In this document: in pieces, positions 33,480 to 45,609 of the stretch | How positions within the stretch are numbered: the first letter of the stretch is position 1 | Layout of the letters: every line of letters begins with the position of its first letter | NCBI RefSeq assembly: GCF_047511655.1 | Contig: NC_133391.1 | Coordinates: 131,038,906 to 131,102,905, forward strand | From: Castor canadensis | Taxonomy: Eukaryota; Chordata; Mammalia; Rodentia; Castoridae | Length of the DNA stretch: 64,000 nt | Reading direction: 5' to 3' | Made by a program: the position numbers and the translations under genes | Notes under the pieces: model-generated | What the model was told of the DNA's origin: nothing | The model's database searches: none | What the model saw: the letters and a program-made list of their open reading frames with translations, nothing else

Positions 33480-34530
33480 CCAATGTTTTCCTCTCTGACA
33501 CAAGGACATATCCTGGGGGGGGTCGAGACCTGGGCCCATTGGCACCAGTCGGTGGCCGGGTGATGGGGCCCTGAGATACCTAGCTGTAGTTGGGGCTTAT
33601 TCTGACACTCCCTAGCAAAATGTCCCTCTTTTCCACTGGAAAAACATGCTCCTTTTTTCTTCCCCCTGGGTGGAAGAAAGGCAGCAGCTAAAGCTATACT
33701 CTGGATGTGACTCGGCCGTACATCCGCATAAATTGTAATCATTTCCTGCACACTAGCTCTTTTTCTATTTGGCTGAAGGGCTGTCTTACAGGCCTTGTTA
33801 GCATTCTCAAAAGCCAGCTGTTTTACCACTATGTTTCCAGCTTCGGCATCCACCACTATCCTGTCTGTTTTGCAGCAGGTGTGCCACAAACTCTTGATAT
33901 GGCTCATTGGGACCTTGGAGAATTAATTAATATTAGTTAATTCCAAAGTCTTTTCTCCTTTTGTGGGTAGTTCTCACCATGCCCTTGTGCCTGCTTGAAG
34001 GGGATAGTGTAATTGATTATCTACACCTTCAAAAGGTCCTCTTCCCATGAGCATATCTGCAGTGATATGCAGTCCATGGGCCAAATTACCGTTTGCCTGA
34101 CATAACTCTATAAAACCTGTTTTCCACAGCAAGTAATCACCTGGGAAGAGGCATGCTTTAGCCAGTCCTATCCAGTCACCTGGAGGCATAGCAGTATTTC
34201 CTACCACACTCTAACAGCCCCAGTGTAAATGGGGCTGTAGGACCATACATTGCACAGGCTTGTTTTACATCCTTTAAAGTTTTTAATGGAATCTTTTCAT
34301 GAAATCTCTGTTGCACGCCAGGGTTGTTAGGGTCCAGTCTCTCAAGTACAGGGTAAAACCTAAAACCAGCTGTTTCTTCTCCTTGATTGTGAGCTACCTG
34401 CAAGGCAGCCTGCAGGGGACTCTTAGCAAGAGTAGGAAGTATCTTGGCCCATAGAGGTAACCCCAAATGCATGGTTCCCAATTCTTGATGGGTGGGAGCT
34501 TCCTCCTGACCCTCCTCATCTGACACTGAA
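33480..34530 (-). pseudogene. ERV gag remnant (capsid, nucleocapsid)
   Basis: Reading on the minus strand, capsid-like peptides appear in order: IPLKTLKDVKQACAMYGP near 34270, DWIGLAKACLFPGDYLLWK near 34160, and a major-homology-like region followed by DAEAGNIVVKQLAFENANKA near 33840. A zinc knuckle near 33605-33646 has Ser in place of its second Cys (CX2S instead of CX2C). The second knuckle near 33470 is split by a frameshift. At least three frames are needed to follow it. The 480 bases between this remnant and the primer site hold no matrix protein I can recognise. Confidence 0.85.
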
Positions 34531-35019
34531 TCAGAATCATCTGTGACTGAATTTTAATTTTATGTGAAAACTCGTCCTCATAAGGTGGGGCTGACGGTTC
34601 AGTGGCTGTACCACCTGCAGCATTTTGGTCCTTCCAGGGACACTACCTCCTACGCCCCTGGATGACTGCTTGTAGGGGTGAGTTCCACATCCTGGCTCAA
34701 TTACTGAGGAGGAAAATCTTTGTTTGTGTGAGGGAGTAGGCCCAAATAATCTCTAATCAGAGACCACAAACTGAAAGTAAAAACGGGCACGCACTGCATC
34801 CCCTCAGCCGCATATCATGCCCTCCGCCCGTCTCCTACCTTATTCTAGGTTTCTAAATTGACAGTGCCCTCCTCAGGGAACCACAGCAAGTATCCTGTAC
34901 AAAATCTAAAAGCTGCATAAGCTGAAGCGGCCTGACTCTGCTTCCTCTAATCTAACTTGTTTCTTATCATGCTTCTCAGAGTGTCTCCTCATCTCAGGCT
35001 TCAAGTTCCCCGTAGTTAG

Positions 35020-35037
35020 GTACCTGTTCAGGTGCCA
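35020..35037 (-). promoter_or_regulatory. Primer-binding site, tRNA-Lys type
   Basis: The sense strand reads TGGCACCTGAACAGGTAC two bases after the LTR. It matches the 3' end complement of tRNA-Lys(UUU) at 15 of 18 positions, the site used by Lys-primed retroviruses. Confidence 0.75.
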
Positions 35038-35039
35038 CC

Positions 35040-35454
35040 TCTCATGACCCACGTGAGCTTGTCCTAGAAACCTAACTGGGGGTGACGGGAGATGCAGAAA
35101 GGACAAAAGACAGCAGACAAACATGCGAAAAAGCTGGGGCCAGGTGGGCTGGGCACTCAGATGGAGACACACAACAGCCTCGTCCACCTCCAGCGAGTTT
35201 ATTGTATACAGTGGCAAAACAAGGAGGTGGAGCAGCAGTTCTGGAGGGGGGAACATGACATTGTAGTTCTTGGGAACAGGAGGAACCTGAGACTGCTTCT
35301 CTCTGAATGTAAACATCTTAGGAAAAACAGCTGTGCTGCATCCTGCCCTCGCCCTCTTCTGCAGCTGGGGCTGTGCCAACTCAGCCTGCAGATTATTTGA
35401 CACAGTTGTGCTTATGTTAAGTTCTCATAGGCCTCTCATACGCCGCTCTACACA
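35040..35454 (-). repeat. 5' LTR of the ERV
   Basis: It is about 415 bp and begins TGTGTAGAG in sense. An AATAAA poly(A) signal appears as TTTATT on the plus strand near 35200. It aligns along its length with 28789-29224 with many substitutions and small indels. The sense 3' end is not a canonical CA, so the last bases are approximate. Confidence 0.88.
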
Positions 35455-35612
35455 GGTGGCTCATGCCTGTAATCCTAGCTACTCAGGAGGCAGAGATGAG
35501 GAAGATCGAGGCTCAAAGGCAGCCCTGGACCCTATCACAAAAATAGGGCTGGTGAAGTGGCTCAAGGTGAAGGCCCTGAGTTCAAGACCCAGTACTAAAA
35601 AAAAAAAAAACT
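35455..35612 (+). repeat. Composite SINE, right piece, split by ERV
   Basis: It continues the SINE begun at 28773: GGTGGCTCATGCCTGTAATC, then the tRNA-like half (GTGAAGTGGCTCAAGGTG) and an A run. Positions 35455-35460 repeat the GGTGGC at the other end of the ERV. Confidence 0.8.
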
Positions 35613-35688
35613 TGAGAATTTTCTAAATTTTTTTACCTAAAATACCTCATAATTTAATGCTAAGATTAACATATATTATATATATGTA

Positions 35689-35748
35689 TTGGTGATACTG
35701 GAGTTTGAACTCAGGGCCCTACACTTGAGTCACACCACCAGCCCTGAT
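35689..35748 (-). repeat. tRNA-type SINE half, antisense
   Basis: GATACTGGAGTTTGAACTCA and CTTGAGTCACACCACCAGCC are present. Confidence 0.75.
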
Positions 35749-35869
35749 ATCTTTCTTATATTTAAGGATAGTTGGCATAAAACAGGGGGATTAGAAGACT
35801 GGTATTCTCAGTTGCTAGCTATGCCATCATTGAAAGAGATGAAATAGATAGCAAAATGTTTTTGCTTTC

Positions 35870-35952
35870 TGGGGGGAGGTAATGGGGTTTGAACTCAGGG
35901 CTTTGGCTTCCTTACGCAGGTGTTCTACCACTTGAGCCAGGGACAGGCCTCA
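35870..35952 (-). repeat. tRNA-type SINE, antisense
   Basis: GGTAATGGGGTTTGAACTCA and GTGTTCTACCACTTGAGCCA are present. Confidence 0.75.
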
Positions 35953-36177
35953 GTCCCCCAAATGTTTTTTAACTCATAGGACAGAGGAATGTTCTCCAGA
36001 TAAACTGGTCAAAATTGAACTTGACTGGATTAAGTGGTATCCAGATAGCTGGTAAGATTGTTTCTGGGTATGTCTGTAAGGTGTTTCTACAGAAGCACAG
36101 AAAAGACTGGCATTTGGTTATGCACTAGGTACGTTAATCAGATTTTGTCACTGTGACAAAATACTTGAGAAAAGCCC

Positions 36178-36314
36178 CATCTTCAAACCATTTTGCTCTG
36201 GTTATTTTGGAAATGGGGTCTTGTAAACTATTTGCCAGGCTGGCCTCAAATGAAATCCTCCCAATCTCAGCCTCCCAAGTAGGATTATAGACATGAGCCA
36301 CCAGTGCCTGGCTC
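36178..36314 (-). repeat. 7SL-like SINE half, antisense
   Basis: CATTTTGCTCTGGTTATTTT, CCAGGCTGGCCTCAAATGAA and GACATGAGCCACCAGTGCCT are present. Confidence 0.85.
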
Positions 36315-37045
36315 AAAATGTAGCCTTATAAAAGAATGATCTTGGCAATGACTGACATGAGAGAAAGAGAGACACATGAAGGGAAAACATCCATGTGAAG
36401 TTGGGGCAGAGATTGGAGTTTTAATTTGGAAGTTGCAGCTACAAGGAATATCCACTACCAAAATGTCAATGATCATATTTAGGTGAAAACTACTGGAGGC
36501 TTTCCCTCTGCACCTTCTCTTCATCACAGGTGAGAGTTCCCAACTTGTCTAAGTTGAATAGAGCTATTTGAGAGCTTGTTTTTGGAGGTTGTAGAAGGGG
36601 AGTACAGCTACTTGGATACCCTTGACCTAATAATGGTCCTCTTCTATCCAGGACTGTCGTTCTTAGTGTACAGCTTGGGGACGGACACACATGGAGCAGT
36701 GAGACGGACACACATGTAGCAGTGAGAGAGAAAGGTTACACCTGACTAGCCAGCCAGATCAGCTGAATCAACCCTGGCAAACAATAGGGTGACAGAAACC
36801 ACAGCCAGATCACCTTCTCATCTCAACAGAGCTATCAGAACTTTTGCACCAGTTAGACCCTGCTTAGCTCTGCTTCTAGTTAGCTCTGGTAGAGTTCAGT
36901 CGTTCCTGAATTTATTGTTTTCTCTGGATTTAGATCTCAGGTGGTACCTCTTGGAGAGGCTTCACTTGTTGAGGAAAGATGTTTTCTATTATCTAATTTC
37001 TGGGGTTTTCCCTTCCAATACATCTTTTGTCCCAGGAAAAATTTT
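36315..37045. other. Intergenic DNA, nothing recognised
   Basis: Short open frames on both strands have no known motif. Confidence 0.4.
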
Positions 37046-37142
37046 AGAGCCAGGCATGGTAGCACATGGGTGTGGGGAGAGGGGAGGCTTGGAGGATTGT
37101 TGAGTTCAAGGCCAGCCTGAGGCCCTGTCTCGAAAGAGAAAA
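37046..37142 (+). repeat. B1-like SINE
   Basis: GAGCCAGGCATGGTAGCACA, GAGTTCAAGGCCAGCCTGAG and CCCTGTCTCGAAAGAG are present. Confidence 0.8.
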
Positions 37143-38611
37143 AATCAGTGCTGTCCTCTTCACTGTGGCTAGTTCCGTTAGGCTGTACAGATACCAGTTA
37201 ATCACCTACTGCTTTCTGCTATTACCTGTCTCACCAGTATCTGCCCAACTTCAAACATGAGCCCCCAAGTCCTAGAACCTGATTCCTTATAAATGCAACT
37301 TCCAATACCAAACCTTTTACCCCTATTTAAAACTCTTGTCCTACTTGGTTGCTTCCTGTTGCTGGAAAAAGAAATGCTTTTTCTCATAATGTTCAAGAAA
37401 ACAAAAAGATGACATACTTTTCACAAAGAACTAAGAACTTACCCACTTTTGAGAAAAAATAAACTAATTTCCACTAAAAGCAATAAAGACTCTTCCTTAA
37501 ATGGTCTGTGCTATTGGCACAATTCTGTTGGGAAAAAAAGATAAATTTTTTGTCTTTGTAAACACTCAAAAGTAGAGCATACTGTACGAACTTAAGTTCT
37601 CTGAAAATGCCACATCTACACTGGAAATCTTGTGGATTATTTTGGCTAAAATTGTGATTTTTAGAGATGCAATGTTGCAGATTGAGAGCCAAAATTGCAT
37701 CCCTCTTAATAGCCATTTACTACCAACCTCTGTATCTGATGTAACATCATAATAAACTTCTCAGAATGTAGTATTAAACTTATACACCTCTAGCTTCCAC
37801 CAACCCTAGTAACAACACTTGAAAATCACTACAGTGAGATTTCCCTGCCCCGCCCACCAATGTAATCAAGACAGGTATTCATTTATGACTTCCTTTTGTT
37901 CTGCAACTACAAAAATTCACGAAACCTCTTTTGTGGTGGAATATGTCATTTAAGGTAACTTGAATCTGCATTTCCCTGCCATGGTCACACATATTTGACT
38001 CAGGATAAACTATTTTCTTATTTCCTTTAAGACAGTTATTTTACATAGACAAGTGGTAGAGTTACAGAAGCCAAGAAAGGAATGACTTCACTTTTACAGG
38101 ATGGAAAGGTCTGCCCTTTCGAAACTGCTTCTGTATTTCACCAGTTTTTCCATTTTCTCAGTATGTATTACATTGACAAATTTTCAACTTTGTGATTCAA
38201 GATGCAATGTATTTTATCTTGTGTGGGAATGATATTATGGTTGTTTTACAAACAGGGAAAATACTTTTAAAAAAGAAAGTGAAGGGGATTGGTGGGGGAG
38301 GTGGCCCAATGTATATACGTGAGTAAATCTAAAAATGGTAACAAAAAAACTAACTTAAAAAAAACCCTGAATAATCTTGCAGGTAATGGCGTACACATCA
38401 AATACCACAACCCAAATCTGATAGGCCTTTCTGAAGGCCTAAGCTGTAAGGTATGGAACAGGCACCAGCAACTTACTGCCTCTAACTGGCCAAACATCTG
38501 TTTGTTTAGTGTATACTGCTTTGGTGATTTAATGACACAACTCAGTAGCTCCAAACTAGATCACATGGTTTAAAGTACTTACACTCAGTCCCTTTAAACA
38601 AAAAGCTTGCA
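37143..38611. other. Intergenic DNA, nothing recognised
   Basis: This is the longest stretch before the gene without a clear repeat. It has no long open frame and no CpG-rich segment. Confidence 0.4.
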
Positions 38612-38841
38612 GCAGGGTGCCAGTGGCTCATGCCTGTAACTCTAGTTACTTGGAGGCTGAGATCTGGAAGATCTCAGTTGGAGGTCACTCCAAATAGTTC
38701 AAGACCTCCCATCTCCAAAGTAACTATAGCAAAAATGGGCTATAGGTGTGGTTCAAGCAGTAGAGCACCTGCTTTGCAAGCACCAAGCACTGGATTCAAA
38801 CCCCAGTCCCACCTAAAAAAAAAAAAAAAAAAAAAAAAAAA
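38612..38841 (+). repeat. Composite SINE
   Basis: GTGCCAGTGGCTCATGCCTG, the joint with CCAAAGTAACTATAGC, GCTATAGGTGTGGTTCAAGC and a 26-base A run at the end. Confidence 0.92.
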
Positions 38842-39353
38842 CCACACTTGCCAATGCCCAATTTAGAAAATCATCTTCAAAATAGGAAATTGAGACATCT
38901 TAAGAGATGGTATGAGACCTGTCTCCTACATCATTTCTCAGAACCCAGTTTTACCTATTCCGCCAAATGACTCACTTTACAAGGAAAAAGGATTTAAAAG
39001 GAAAAATACAAACTCCAAATAAAATACCCTTTCATGTCACCAAGTCAACTTCTTATAAAGCAACTGCACCTACTTATTAAAGAAAAATCTCATTGAGTTT
39101 ATCAAATGGCTAGTTTTCCCTTTCTCTAGTCAATACCATTATTTAAATGCCATTAAGGTATGATAAAACTTCCTTATATGATAAAACATTACAGAATAAA
39201 CTTTTTACACAAGGGCTGCCACCTGTAACTTTCGCAAGATGCATCACCTAGAACTACTGAGCTTAAAGATATCAAGTGGCCATTAAAAGTGGGCAACTGG
39301 TCATTCTCATTCCAAATATGACCTACTTTCAGTCTACTGAAGTGTATTCCTGC

Positions 39354-39748
39354 AGGGCACTGGTGGCTCACGACTATAATCTTAGCTATTTAAGGAGGCA
39401 CAGACCAGGAGGCCAGTCCAGGCAAATTTTTGAGACCCTATCGCAAAAATACCTAACAAAGTCAGGTGCATCACAGCTCACACTTGTAATCCCAGCTACT
39501 TGAAAGGCTGAGATGGGAAGGATCTCAGTTCAAGGCCAGCTGGGGCAAACAGTTAGCAAGACCCCATCTCTAAAAAATAATCAGAGCAAAATGGACATGG
39601 CTCCAGTGGTAAAGTGCCTGCTTCACAAGCAAAAGCCCTAGTTCAAACCCCAGTTCACACACACACAGACTAGTGGAGTAGGCTCAAGTGGGAAGTGGTA
39701 GAAGGTTGAGTTCAAATGCCAGTACCGTTAAGAAAAAAAAAAAGTATT
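39354..39748 (+). repeat. Two overlapping composite SINEs and a tRNA-type piece, tandem
   Basis: A 7SL-like half starts at 39357 (GCACTGGTGGCTCACGACTA). A second copy starts near 39463 (GTCAGGTGCATCACAGCTCA) with its tRNA half at 39590-39655. A third tRNA-like piece follows (GAGTAGGCTCAAGTGGGAAG) and ends in an A run. All are in the same orientation, suggesting insertion of one into the tail of another. Confidence 0.8.
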
Positions 39749-40299
39749 CCTTTCCTAATAAATTTTACCACTTTCACTACAAAACAAAAACGAAGTGAGT
39801 AACTGAAAGGCAAGAGCTGTGTCCCTTGCCTCAATTCTCCAGCCCATTATCGTAATTCATCTTTTCCAATCCAGAAAATGAGAAAAAACTTGAAGAGAAG
39901 TAGCAAGTCAAATTCAGCCTACTGTTATTTTAGTGCTTACCTTTTTTTCCACAAAAAGCATTAATTGGTATAGCTACAGAGGCAATTCTATTTTTAAAGA
40001 TTTGAAAGCATGGAAGTCAATGATTTACCATTAAAGTTCAATGCTTAGATTTCAGAAAATTAGAAAAGTGTTGTAAAGAATGAATAAAGTTAGATTATGT
40101 GGTGCATAACTGAGCATTATGCCAAATAAATGAAGCAGAGATGAAACAGCTGTTTTAATTCACTGTCAAACCCGTTTTACACCATTTAGAACAGTACCTA
40201 CCTGTTTAAAATTAATTAGAAAAAAAAAATACACTACATGGTCCTGAGGCTCTCACAGAATAATATGGTGCTCCTGGTGAAATCACAGCTACATGAATG

Positions 40300-40425
40300 A
40301 AATGCCTATAGTGGGCCAGGTGCTTTTAATTATTCATCATCACAATAACCCTAAATAATAGGTATTTCGGAGAGGTTGAGTCTTGCTCAAATCAGAGTTT
40401 CAAATCAGGTGTTACTATATCTACC
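40300..40425 (-). repeat. MIR SINE, antisense
   Basis: GCCAGGTGCTTTTAATTATT, CATCACAATAACCCTAAATA and GAGAGGTTGAGTCTTGCTC follow the reversed MIR core. Confidence 0.65.
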
Positions 40426-40434
40426 ATACTGCAC

Positions 40435-40605
40435 CTCAATACATTAGAACCATAAGGAAGATTTTAAATATTCTGCAGCCCAGGCCACATCCCAATTTAA
40501 GGAAACCACAACCTCTGGGAGGGGTGAAAAAGCCATCGCTAATTTCGTAAGCTCCCTACCAACACCAATGTGCAGTTTGTGAATCACTACCACAGGTGCT
40601 CTCAC
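40435..40605 (-). mobile_element. MER5A-type hAT fossil, antisense
   Basis: GCCCAGGCCACATCCCAATT, ACCACAACCTCTGGGAGGGG and GTGCAGTTTGTGAATCACTA follow the reversed MER5A order. Confidence 0.7.
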
Positions 40606-40948
40606 GTACCACAAGTCAGAATACTACCTCGAAAAACAATACAGCAGTATCCTTCAAACAGATCTAATAGATTTGATACAGCTCAATTATTGATTCTTCA
40701 CTGTCAGATTGTTTCTTCAAAATACTACATAAGAGTAGGTAGAGTGAATTTAAAGATCAAATTATCAGCTAGTGCTCTCTCTTAAGTAAACAAAAATTAA
40801 TTATAAAACCTTTTAAAACAGATTACTGGATTACACATTCTCAAGTTCTGAACTACAAATTTTGTATTAAAACAACCACTGTTATTAAATCCTAGTATTG
40901 GCTAAGAAAGGAAGTATCAATTAAGTAGCAGCAAAGAATCATTGAAAC

Positions 40949-41046
40949 CAGGCATAGTGCTGCAGGCCTGTAATTGCAGCACCCAGGAGCCTGAGGGAGA
41001 AAGATCTGGGCTACCTAGAGAGTCAATGTCTCAAAACTAAAAACGG
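40949..41046 (+). repeat. B1-like SINE
   Basis: CAGGCATAGTGCTGCAGGCC and GAGTCAATGTCTCAAAACT are present. Confidence 0.8.
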
Positions 41047-43710
41047 AAGCCTCTTTGCAGCGCTGGAAGCTTTTAGGGTTTTGTTATTGCCTGAAATGTC
41101 CTCTGCCCAGTACCCTCCCCAACGGCCAAGGAACCACTAAAACCTCAGGAAACCTAAGCTGTTCACAATATCCAGATTTCAACTAGTGATATTTCAGTAT
41201 TTAAAGGTTGCTAGACAAAATATTTGGTTAGAAACTAGATACCTCAAAATATTAAATTCTAATATAAATCTGATGTTAAGTCAATCTGGTTATTTTTGGG
41301 TTAACACTTCTGTTTATTTCAATTTTAATAGAAAATTATGGAAACTTACTCTAAGCCTTACCTTAAAAATCCAAACAAGATACAATTTTGAAATGCTATT
41401 TTAAATCATTACTATAAGCATTTTACTCAGTAATTACAATTTATGCCAAAAAATGTGAGGGGGTAGCAGTAGAGGAAGCGATTTACAAAGAAGGGAGTAC
41501 CAAGAAATTTTGGGGGGGGGTGACATGGATGTTCATTCCCTTGGTGATTTTTTGGGTCAAATTAACAAGTTTTATGCTTTACATGTTGTTTATGTCCACC
41601 TGTACCTTAACTGATGTTTTAAAAACTTGCTAGAGAGAGAAAGTGAGTTTGAACAAATTACCTTCTTTTTCGAGTACCATGGGCCTAATTCCATACCACA
41701 TCTACAACTTAACCTTTCTGTACTTACAGGCTCACTTTCCAATAATACGGTCCAAACTCTGTTATCAACCCTGCCCATATTTACACAGCAAGTAAAAACT
41801 ATGCTAGCTTTTAACCCTCTCTTAAATTATGTGTGTGGGTCCATTCCATTAGTAACCAAACGTGTTAATGCCATCGCTGAGTAAGTATAACTACCCCCCC
41901 CTTGTATTTTACATTTTTAAAAAGTAAACACATTCCATTATCACTATGCATGAAAGCACAATAAACATCAGTTAACTCCTGGTAAATGGAAATTAAGGCC
42001 AAAAGAAATTTCTGAATAGAAGGAAAAAGATGCCAGAAAACAAAAATTACAAAATCTCTAAAATTAGAAAACATAGTAAGGTGGAATTGAAATTTAAGTC
42101 CCATTCCTTAGGTCCCTTCTAGTTTTGTGGTTTTTTTCTTTTTTGGCATTTTGCATCTGACAGATTTCATTATCCTACTATTAATTAAACAGTACAACCT
42201 AAGAGTCCCAAAGACATTCAATATGAGACACTGACAGTTCTGTCAAAGCATCATTTAAGTTTAGACTGAATTGTGGCAAACTTCACAGTAAAAGTTTACT
42301 ATTTTAAAAGTTAGAGAGACGTTTAATACTTTGTTACCATTAAATTATAATGAAAAGTTTTATGAGGGGGGGTGCAAGTATGTAGTTTCTATTTTAATTT
42401 TCCCATCACCACCAGTCTCAATGGGAACAAAAATTGACAGCTTCTGGTGAAAACGAGGAGTCTAGGCACAGTAGTGATGGGGAAACAAAAACACACTGCA
42501 GCCTTCCAAGAAAACACAATTTTACAAACAAATTTAGGATTAGATCAATCTAACATAAAACCTCAAACATTTTTGCTCTAAGATTATGCTCTTTACAACT
42601 GAAATGGAGGGAGTAAAAACAAATGGGGGCAAACAAAGCCCATAAAATCCAAATACAAATATACAGAGCACTAGTCTTCCAATCACCAGTACAACAGAAA
42701 TGATTCTAAAATTAATGTGCAAATAGGCAACATTCATTCAATAAACTTGTGTATTGCTATTGAAACAACTTGGCTTTCTTTTTCTAACTTCAGAAAGTAA
42801 TAACCATCTTTAATGGAAGTATAACTTTAAGAAGTGAATAAAGTATGTTGTGTTTAGACACCAATAATACCTTGAACATTACAGAGAACAACAATGTTCT
42901 GAAAATCCAGTTTATTTTCCATGTTGTGGACAGATCCAGTCAGTGTGCTCAATTTTTCTGCATCTGTAATAATTTATCAAAATAAGTTTTCCCACAAGAC
43001 TCTCTTCCATCAACTCTGAAAATCCTGATCTGACAACATATCCAAATAAAGCTGCTGAAAATCACCTCTTAAATTTGGAAGTGTGGTAAGTCTCTCCTAT
43101 AACATTTACTGCACTACAGATGGATAAAGAGCAATTTATGTTTTAAAAGGTGACTAGTACAACAGTTGAGTTCAGGAAATTACTTTTAGTGCACTTTGCT
43201 CCAGTTTTAGTCAACATGCTACATTTTCCTTTTTGCTTTGTTTTTTGGGGGAGTGGGTGGGAAGGTGCACAAAGTGGACTTGGAAAGATTTCCGCTGTAC
43301 GAAAAAGATAGGACTCTGCAAGCAAAACTGTAAGCTGCCTTTTTTTCTGAAGACCTGGACATTTTAAGACAGAAGCTTTGCAAAACATTACACAATTTTT
43401 TATTATTAAATGAGAAAATCTCATTTGTTACATCGTCACATTGCTAGTCAGAGAAATGCTGCAGTGATGAAGAAAGTCAATGCTGGATCAACCAAAGTCC
43501 TCATTTCTACAACATTCATTTACAAAGAAATAATGTTCAACACAGCCCAACACAACATTCTTGGTTTTCTTCATAACGAAGTCCCCCAAAATAATCATCT
43601 TCTAATGGGGTATTTCACTACATAAATTATAGTTCTTCATTTTTACAATTCACCCCAAACTGCATGAGAGATGTATCACACTAAAATTTCTAAAGCTGTT
43701 AGGTAATCCT
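41041..43710 (-). other. GPBP1: GPBP1 3'UTR and flank, extent uncertain
   Basis: This stretch directly follows the GPBP1 stop codon in the sense of the gene and is free of recognisable SINEs, unlike its surroundings, which suits a long 3'UTR. Minus-strand AATAAA hexamers lie at 43399-43404, 42911-42916 and 41313-41318 and are candidate poly(A) signals. I cannot tell which is used from sequence alone. Confidence 0.45.
43399..43404 (-). terminator. Candidate proximal poly(A) signal of GPBP1
   Basis: An AATAAA hexamer lies on the minus strand about 310 bases after the stop codon, in an A-rich context. It would give a short 3'UTR. Two further hexamers lie about 490 and 2,090 bases further downstream. 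Confidence 0.35.
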
Positions 43711-43869
43711 TCACACATCATCATCATCTGATGTGTCACTGCTACTTGTCTCTGTGTCATCATTCTCAATTGTGGGTTTGAAAGTGCTGTTTTTCCAGGG
43801 TCCAAACTTGAAGTCACAGATCAGGCCATTTTTCAAAATGCCATTTTTCCTCAGACCATTCTTCTGTAA
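43711..43869 (-). CDS. GPBP1: GPBP1 last coding exon with stop
   Basis: The coding part is 159 bp: 52 codons and a TGA at 43711-43713. It starts LQKNGLRKNGILKNGL, passes KFGPWKNSTFKP and ends in the acidic tail SSSDTSDDDDV. The acceptor is TTTGCCATTTAG next to position 43869. The length, stop position and acidic tail agree with the family. Confidence 0.96.
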   Translation of the reverse strand, partial: LQKNGLRKNGILKNGLICDFKFGPWKNSTFKPTIENDDTETSSSDTSDDDDV

Positions 43870-44124
43870 CTAAATGGCAAATATTAATTAATTAATTTCA
43901 CCACAAAAGTGATCTATTAATACTACAGTGTAATAATGTAATTTTAAAAATTAAAACTTGTACTCCACCCTGAAAATTCCACAGGTAACAAATCATGTCT
44001 GGAAAATAAGGTATTTAGACATAGAAAATTGGTCCACTTGATCTAACAAAATATTCCCAAATACAATAATTATACCCTATTATCAAACAGCATATAACAT
44101 CTATCAAACCACTATTAAAACAAT

Positions 44125-44270
44125 TAGTGTGTATAGTAGAGGAAGAGCACAGATTTTAGAATCAAGCAAGGTCCATAAACATTGTAATAGGCATACATTC
44201 AGGTGCTACCTAGCATATAATCAGAGACCATTAAGCTAATGTTGTTATTTTTATTGTCATGACCTAAATT
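44125..44270 (+). repeat. MIR-like fragment
   Basis: GAGGAAGAGCACAGATTTTA then GAATCAAGCAAGG resemble the MIR head. It lies in the last GPBP1 intron. Confidence 0.4.
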
Positions 44271-44850
44271 AACACAGTCCACAATCTGGATCATTCATAC
44301 TTTACAGAATAAACAGAATGAGATATGTAAAGTACCCACAGAAACTAAGATACTAGAAAAAATAATACTCTCCATTTCTGAAAATGAGAAAACAGAAATA
44401 AAGACTATGGCAATAAATAAGAACTAAGTCAAAAGATCATCTATTACAGAGGGAAAACAGATGGTTAGCTCAAATTAGAAATAATTTAAAGTTCTAAAAT
44501 TTATACATACTTATTAATACTCTGTGCTTGTGTGTGTACACATATATATAAACAATTAACAAGTCTAGGGACTTAGCTTTCAGTTTATTTTCAATAGCTT
44601 TAATTCTAGAAATCATCAATGCTAGCTCCTTTCACTGTGAACAAATGACCTCATAATCTTCACTTGGAAAAACAAGCCACATATCCACCTCTACTGTTCC
44701 CAGTCGCCATGATACTTTAATTAGAAATCTGTCTGGTCCCTCTTTGAAAGGTGCACCTTTTCCATTCACTGAAGTTCTAACATGATTTTCCAATCAATGT
44801 CACCTCATCTTGCCATAGCTGTACAGAATTTTGATAAAAACCTAAACTAG

Positions 44851-44963
44851 AGTTGGTAGAATGGCTCAAGTGGTGGAGCACTTGCCTAACAAACTAGGCC
44901 CAGAATTCAACTCCAGTACCATCCCCTGCCCCCCACCCCCCGAAAAATAAATAAATAAATAAA
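44851..44963 (+). repeat. tRNA-type SINE
   Basis: GAATGGCTCAAGTGGTGGAG, TTGCCTAACAAACTAGGCCC and an (AAAT)n tail. Confidence 0.88.
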
Positions 44964-45035
44964 GACCTAAGTCTCTATGCCTCAATTTTCTAAATGCCAC
45001 TGAGAACATCTAACTTAACAACTTTAAAACCCTAA

Positions 45036-45245
45036 AGCTGGGCACTGGTGGCTCACACCTGTTAATCCTAGCTACTCAGGAGGCAGAGATCAGGAGGATT
45101 GCGGTTCGAAACCAGCCAGGGCAAATAGTTTTTGAGACCCTATCTTGAAATAAACCCATCACAGAAAAGGTCTAATGGAGTGGCTCAAGATGTGGGAGGC
45201 CCTTTGAGTTCAAACCACAGTGTGTGGTGGGGTGGGGGGGACCCC
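45036..45245 (+). repeat. Composite SINE
   Basis: GGGCACTGGTGGCTCACACC, GCGGTTCGAAACCAGCCAGG and GGAGTGGCTCAAGATGTGGG are present. Confidence 0.9.
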
Positions 45246-45609
45246 GCAGGGAGGAACCCTCCTAAAACGCACTACTCCTTCTATATTTGTACTTATAATA
45301 TACTATCATCAATTCACATATTGTAATTTCAAAATCCTGTTGGTTCTCTTCCAGATTTTGTATGCTCATCAAGATTTTTATTTTTATTATCATATCCTCC
45401 TCTAATTACTGCAACATATGTCCAATTGATCATCCTGATTCTACTCTTACAAATTGTACTTACAATATACACTTTCTACTATAACTTACTTCATGTACAA
45501 AATAATGATTATTTTATATCCTTAACACACTTCACACTCCTGACATACCATTCAAAGTCCTTCATAACCTAACCCCAATTTACATTTTTTTTCCACTACA
45601 ACCTTTTAT

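Larger units (their letters stand above)
28789..35454 (-). mobile_element. Class II (betaretrovirus-like) endogenous retrovirus, defective
   Basis: This is a 6.7 kb provirus in minus orientation with two LTRs (35040-35454 and 28789-29224), a tRNA-Lys-type primer site, gag, dUTPase/protease and pol remnants, a largely deleted env, and a polypurine tract. The dUTPase before the protease, the G-patch after it, the Lys primer site and the 6 bp target duplication (35455-35460 and 28783-28788) place it in the ERVK-like class II group. Stops and frameshifts interrupt every gene. It is inserted inside a composite SINE whose halves lie on either side. Confidence 0.9.

Noticed and set aside
34906..35403. 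165-codon open frame
   Set aside because: It lies in the 5' LTR and leader of the provirus and matches no protein family.
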